Source of the DNA: Armatimonadota bacterium
GTDB taxonomy: Bacteria; Armatimonadota; UBA5829; DTJY01
Assembly (NCBI GenBank): GCA_025358205.1
Contig: JANYKG010000173.1
Coordinates: 1 to 41,918, forward strand
DNA length: 41,918 bases
Direction: 5' to 3'
Part shown: piece by piece, positions 40,480 to 41,918 of the stretch
Layout of the letters: each line of letters begins with the position of its first letter
How positions within the stretch are numbered: position 1 is the stretch's first letter
Notes under the pieces: model-generated
The model's input: only the letters and a program-made list of their open reading frames with translations
Told to the model about the DNA's origin: nothing
The model's database searches: none
Translations under genes and position numbers: made by a program

Positions 40480-41718
40480 CTAGTCCAATCCTCCGGTTTC
40501 CTCCTGGGCGATGCGGACCCAGTTGTGGAGGCGCAAAGGGTCGTTCTCGACCGTGTGCGTGTCCTTCATTATCATCTCGAAGACGTTGCCCTGGGTCAGC
40601 GCGACCGCCTCGCGAATGCTCTTGCGGATGATATCCTCGTCCGCGCCGCTGCACACCGGCGATGGGTTCGGCTTCCACGAGTAGACGTACTTGTCCGCCA
40701 GCCGATCAGCCGCGATTCTCAGATCCGCCCACGGGCTGACCGATATCCGGCGCAGGTTGGGAATCTTGAAGATGTAGTCCAGCCTGTCCGTCACCGGCTC
40801 GCAGCATCCGTAGCATGTCAGGCCGAACCGCTCCAGCAGCGGACGCTGGTACTGCAGTGCGAATTCCTCGTGCATCTCCGGTGAAATGCGCGAGAACTCC
40901 TGAGCCTCCGCGAAGCCCCACAGGTCCTTCATCCGCACGCGTCCGCTGAAATCCTTGGCCGGCAGATCATTGGTGTAGCCCACACCGCCCGAGCCTATGT
41001 AGTCATCCTCGTTGTTCAAATCGAACTTGTCGTACGCCTCGAACTGATCGAAGAGATGCATCATCCCGTCCCGCAAGAAGGCCATGGCCTGATGCACCCA
41101 CTCCGGCCGGTCAATCATGTCCCACATAACCTGGTCCAGCCCGCGCAGACTGGCGAGCACTCTGACCAAACTCGCCTCGCCCCAGATATAGAACCTGCGA
41201 TGAAGCTTGACCTCGATGATGCCGCCGATCGCCTCATTGACAGTCTCAAAGTTTCGCTGCGTTGCCTCTTCATCCACCACCAAATCGGGAAAATGAAGCT
41301 TCTTGATATCCGCTTCCGGGTCTTTGATCGGCGGATCGAAGCGCCATGCGCCGCGATCAGCCCCGCTATGAACGTAGCCGGGATCCAGACCCCATCCGGT
41401 GTTCGACCAAGCCATCCCGACCTTCACCCACGGCTCGACCACGTTGTCGTCGCGCAGGTAGTTCCACTGGTAGATCTTCATCCTGAGGTGCCGCTCCATG
41501 CCGCGCGCCCCCCCGTCCGTACACTCCAGCGCGCTTTCCGGCAGAAGCTCGCCCCACGCACCTTCGGGGAAGCAGAGCACCATCGGCTTCACGCGCTGGA
41601 GGCCGTTGTGCTTGATCCACATCTGCCGGCGTTTTGCCTGCCGTGGATGCGCGGCGATCTCCGCCACACGTCCTGCAAGGCCGCGGAGTATTTCTCTATC
41701 ACTTGGGCTGAATGCCAT
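40480..41718 (-). CDS. Uroporphyrinogen decarboxylase superfamily protein, second member
   Basis: A 412-residue soluble protein of the URO-D superfamily, only distantly similar to the one at 2817-3953. It starts with SDREILRGLAGRVAEIA, then has LHRRFYIWGEASLVRVLASL near 194-213, NEDDYIGSGGVGYTNDLP near 259-276, and FGLTCYGCCEPVTDRL near 322-337. That cysteine-rich block could bind zinc or a corrinoid substrate as in MtaA/CmuA-type methyltransferases. SPWADLRIAAD and the C-terminal ENDPLRLHNWVRIAQE follow. The ATG at 41718 has GAGG nine bases upstream; the frame runs open to 41781. Function unknown; such genes are often multiplied in carbohydrate-degrading bacteria. Confidence 0.75.
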   Translation of the reverse strand: MAFSPSDREILRGLAGRVAEIAAHPRQAKRRQMWIKHNGLQRVKPMVLCFPEGAWGELLPESALECTDGGARGMERHLRMKIYQWNYLRDDNVVEPWVKVGMAWSNTGWGLDPGYVHSGADRGAWRFDPPIKDPEADIKKLHFPDLVVDEEATQRNFETVNEAIGGIIEVKLHRRFYIWGEASLVRVLASLRGLDQVMWDMIDRPEWVHQAMAFLRDGMMHLFDQFEAYDKFDLNNEDDYIGSGGVGYTNDLPAKDFSGRVRMKDLWGFAEAQEFSRISPEMHEEFALQYQRPLLERFGLTCYGCCEPVTDRLDYIFKIPNLRRISVSPWADLRIAADRLADKYVYSWKPNPSPVCSGADEDIIRKSIREAVALTQGNVFEMIMKDTHTVENDPLRLHNWVRIAQEETGGLD

Positions 41719-41795
41719 TTTACTTACCTCATAGTTCGATGAGTGATAAGTGATGAGTAACCCGCAATATGTCTGGTTCACGTATCACTGGCGGG

Positions 41796-41857
41796 GTGAC
41801 AGGACGTCCCGGTCACCCCAGAGTTAAATCACGGAAGTGACAGGACGTCCCGGTCAC
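41796..41857. repeat. Pair of 21-base palindromic direct repeats
   Basis: The same 21-base sequence occurs at 41796-41816 and 41837-41857, 41 bases apart. Each begins GTGAC, has ACGTCC in the middle and ends GTCAC, so each is an imperfect palindrome. They lie upstream of the minus-strand URO-D gene and may be operators or REP-type repeats. The remaining region to the window end is AT-rich and shows no gene. Confidence 0.6.
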
Positions 41858-41918
41858 TCCGCGAATCGCCTTTTTGGCAATTCATAAAAAACTGTTTTCA
41901 ACAAGTTTTGTTCACTCG

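Noticed and set aside
41796-41857. The two 21-base repeats as the start of a CRISPR array
   Set aside because: Only two copies are present, each palindromic, a 20-base spacer unlike CRISPR spacers in length, and no cas gene is nearby.

Overview
The window is a GC-rich bacterial chromosome segment with 34 protein genes or gene fragments that I can support. I see no rRNA, tRNA or CRISPR array. The first gene is cut by the window start. The contents suggest a free-living, menaquinone-using bacterium that degrades polysaccharides. There is a ubiE/menG-polyprenyl synthase pair, a type II NADH dehydrogenase, a direct glutaminyl-tRNA synthetase, a Gram-positive-type LexA box, several secreted multidomain glycosidases and two uroporphyrinogen-decarboxylase-family proteins. 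An Armatimonadota-like or related lineage would fit, but this is inference and not proven by any marker here.

Layout. 1-2717: ribose-phosphate pyrophosphokinase (partial), then an overlapping quinone-biosynthesis pair. 2817-6637: a URO-D-family gene divergent from glnS, which is followed by an MntA/HepT (MNT/HEPN) toxin-antitoxin pair. 6647-10408: NDH-2, divergent from a leaderless polysaccharide deacetylase; a PIN toxin with an HTH antitoxin; a hemerythrin. 10403-18328 (minus strand): DUF488, cytochrome b5-like, HEAT lipoprotein, a 709-aa toroid protein and a 1259-aa GHL10 glycosidase-like protein with a clear promoter and operator palindrome. 18695-25694: a HEAT-like protein and an HD-GYP protein sharing an N-terminal domain, then a 1152-aa GH18-deacetylase-GT2 fusion. 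25814-28753: galE, and thrS lacking the TGS domain. 28962-31404: an SOS operon (consensus promoter, perfect LexA palindrome) encoding a small WRxR-type protein, DinB and a DUF72 protein. 31474-37725: a leaderless MATE exporter gene tightly followed by two secreted carbohydrate-active proteins. 37800-39211: an ECF-type sigma factor with an extra C-terminal HTH, the remnant of a paralogue of the preceding enzyme, and a MITE-like element. 39210-41718: a GyrI-like protein, a BrnT/BrnA-like toxin-antitoxin pair with a palindromic operator, and a second URO-D-family gene.

How the parts may work together. The HD-GYP protein probably lowers cyclic-di-GMP and lies just upstream of the polysaccharide synthase fusion, so this may be a signalled exopolysaccharide module. 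The DUF72 protein sits in a LexA-controlled operon with a Y-family polymerase, which points to a role in DNA damage tolerance. Five promoters share an extended -10 of the form TGGTAnnAT. In two of them the start codon falls exactly at the predicted +1, so leaderless mRNAs are likely.

All family assignments were made by reading motifs; no database was searched. Start codons were chosen from ribosome-binding sites, signal peptides and overlaps.
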